A stretch of 52,199 bases of DNA from an uncultured Rhodospirillaceae bacterium (lineage in GTDB: Bacteria; Pseudomonadota; Alphaproteobacteria; UBA8366). Within the stretch, counting starts at the first letter, position 1. Every line of letters begins with the position of its first letter. Positions 48,166-52,199 of the stretch are shown here, one piece after another. The notes beneath the pieces are model-generated. The model searched no databases. It was not told the DNA's origin and was given only the letters and a program-made list of their open reading frames with translations. The stretch spans positions 1 through 52,199 of the forward strand of contig CAJWLM010000020.1 of assembly GCA_913043025.1 (NCBI GenBank), written 5' to 3'. The translations under genes were made by a program, and so were the position numbers.

Positions 48166-48492
48166 ATGGAACAAATTATTTTAGTTATACATTTGCTTTT
48201 GGCTATAGGGTTGGTTGTGACCGTTTTGATGCAAAAAAGCGAGGGTGGTGCATTAGGAATTGGGGGAAGCGGAGGTGCGCTGGTCAGCGTGCGAGGATCT
48301 GCTAATTTTCTTACTCGTGCAACCGCTATTATGGCTGGTTCTTTCATAGCGACAAGTCTAACTTTAGCTATACTTGCCGGAAGTCATAATAAAAGTAATA
48401 TAAACTTAGGTGAGCCTAATGCGGGAAGTGAGCGCAGTGCCCCGGCAACACCAAATACCAAGAAGTCTCCCACAGTGCCTTTATCAAAATAA
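48166..48492 (+). CDS. secG: Preprotein translocase subunit SecG
   Basis: Small subunit of the SecYEG protein-export channel. Two helices are clear (IILVIHLLLAIGLVVTVLMQ and ATAIMAGSFIATSLTLAILAG), joined by the family loop KSEGGALGIGGSGG. The C-terminal tail is low complexity and polar. I use the ATG at 48166, which has GGAG five bases upstream, over an in-frame GTG at 48160 that overlaps that site. About 108 residues, normal length. It sits between tpiA and pyrG as usual. Confidence 0.95.
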   Translation: MEQIILVIHLLLAIGLVVTVLMQKSEGGALGIGGSGGALVSVRGSANFLTRATAIMAGSFIATSLTLAILAGSHNKSNINLGEPNAGSERSAPATPNTKKSPTVPLSK

Positions 48493-48549
48493 CAAATGGC
48501 GAAGCGATCATATTTTGCTGCTGATAGGGGATCTGGTCAAATTGGTTAA

Positions 48550-50192
<1,643 letters not shown>

Positions 50193-50193
<1 letters not shown>

Positions 50194-51020
50194 TGAAAAA
50201 GCCTCGTCATGTGCAAGTAGGAAATTGCAGGCTTGGAAATGATCTTCCTCTCACAATAATAGCTGGCCCCTGTGTAATGGAAAGTCGAGCTCATGCTCTT
50301 GAAATGAGCTCCTCTATAAAAAAAGTGACCGATAGTATCGGTTTGAATTTTATTTACAAAACTTCTTTCGATAAGGCTAATCGGACTTCAATAAAAAGCC
50401 CTCGAGGGGTAGGGCTTGAAGAGGCCTTGCCGATTTTTTCTGAGATTCGAGAAACGTTGGGATGCCCAATATTAACCGACATTCATGATGCGGGTCAGTG
50501 CTCATCAGTTGCAAAGGCTGTTGATATTCTTCAAATACCAGCATTTCTCTGCCGGCAGACGGATCTCCTAGAGGCTGCTGGGCAAACTGGGAAATGCATT
50601 AACGTGAAAAAGGGACAATTCTTAGCACCATGGGATATGGAAAATGTTGCTGCAAAACTCACAGCAGTAGGGAATGATAATGTACTCCTGTGTGAAAGAG
50701 GAGCAAGCTTTGGATATAACACTTTGGTCTCAGATATGCGGTCTCTTCCAATCATGGCTAGTCTCGGCTTCCCTGTAGTATATGACGCTACTCACTCTGT
50801 TCAGCAGCCGGGAGGTCGGGGCGAACGATCGGGTGGTGATAGAGATATGGTGCCACATCTTGCCAGAGCGGCTGTAGCAGTAGGTGTTGCTGCTGTATTT
50901 ATCGAGACACATCAGGATCCTGATAATGCTCCATCAGACGGCCCCAACATGGTAGAGTTGGCAAAACTTTCGTCGCTTCTCACAAAGTTACATGAGATAG
51001 ATGGGATAGTAAAAAAATAA
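50193..51020 (+). CDS. kdsA: 3-deoxy-8-phosphooctulonate synthase (metal-dependent class)
   Basis: Condenses phosphoenolpyruvate with arabinose 5-phosphate to KDO 8-phosphate for the LPS inner core. The motif IAGPCVMES has C27 where the E. coli metal-independent enzyme has asparagine; H201 (DATHSVQ), E239 (FIETHQDP) and D249 (APSDGPNM) complete the metal site, so this should be the metal-dependent class. Also seen are YKTSFDKANRTS and the GGRGERSGGDRDMV loop. Its 275 residues are normal. It is coupled to pyrG (TAATG) and supplies the same LPS pathway as the lpx genes. Confidence 0.97.
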
Positions 51021-51068
51021 ATTTCAATAAGCGTCTGTTTCTTCACAACTAAGTTAAAGTCGAGGTAA

Positions 51069-52199
<1,131 letters not shown>

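Overview
This 52.2 kb window is an ordinary, gene-dense stretch of an alphaproteobacterial chromosome of moderate-to-low GC (judged by eye, not computed). The assignment rests on gene order: nuoG-N/birA/coaX/rnj/DUF1467/proS/lolCD/dnaE, then rpsB/tsf/pyrH/frr/uppS/cdsA/dxr/rseP/bamA/skp/fabZ/lpxA/lpxI/lpxB, then gltA/gltX/lexA/moeA/moaC/trpCDG and trpE/ppiD, then tpiA/secG/pyrG/kdsA/eno. These are classic alphaproteobacterial blocks. An SOS box of the alphaproteobacterial type (GTTC-N7-GTTC) sits on the lexA promoter and supports this. The genus cannot be named from the sequence alone; a free-living aerobic Gram-negative (complex I, lipid A/KDO synthesis, trp and molybdopterin synthesis) is implied.

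Layout. 2-12500 (+): the last eight complex I genes (nuoG, cut at its 5' end, to nuoN), closely packed with birA, coaX, rnj and a small membrane protein. 12501-13612: the largest loose region, with a hairpin and T-tract on the minus strand, a perfect 22-bp tandem repeat and one secreted hypothetical protein. 13613-20418 (+): proS, lolC, lolD and dnaE. 20577-34011 (+): translation, nucleotide and envelope cluster from rpsB to lpxB. 34098-42141 (-): gltA, gltX, lexA, moeA, moaC, trpC, trpD, trpG. 42583-43749 (+): a divergent polysaccharide deacetylase inserted between trpG and trpE. 43759-47137 (-): trpE and ppiD. 47309-52199 (+): tpiA, secG, pyrG, kdsA and eno, the last cut by the window end.

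How the genes work together. The nuo genes build the proton-pumping NADH dehydrogenase. The uppS-cdsA-dxr-rseP-bamA-skp-fabZ-lpxAIB run supplies undecaprenyl carrier, phospholipid, isoprenoid, outer-membrane protein assembly and lipid A functions; kdsA adds KDO. lolCD exports lipoproteins, and ppiD and secG serve protein export. trpE and trpGDC make the tryptophan precursors; moaC and moeA make molybdopterin; lexA controls the SOS response.

I found no tRNA or rRNA gene, CRISPR array, insertion sequence, prophage or toxin/defence island, and no convincing undescribed multi-gene system. The most interesting points are modest: a finely placed LexA-repressed promoter, an orphan minus-strand terminator next to a tandem repeat (possible small RNA), absence of lpxD and comEC from their usual places, a trp cluster split by an inverted gene, and an acidic tail on ribosomal protein S2.
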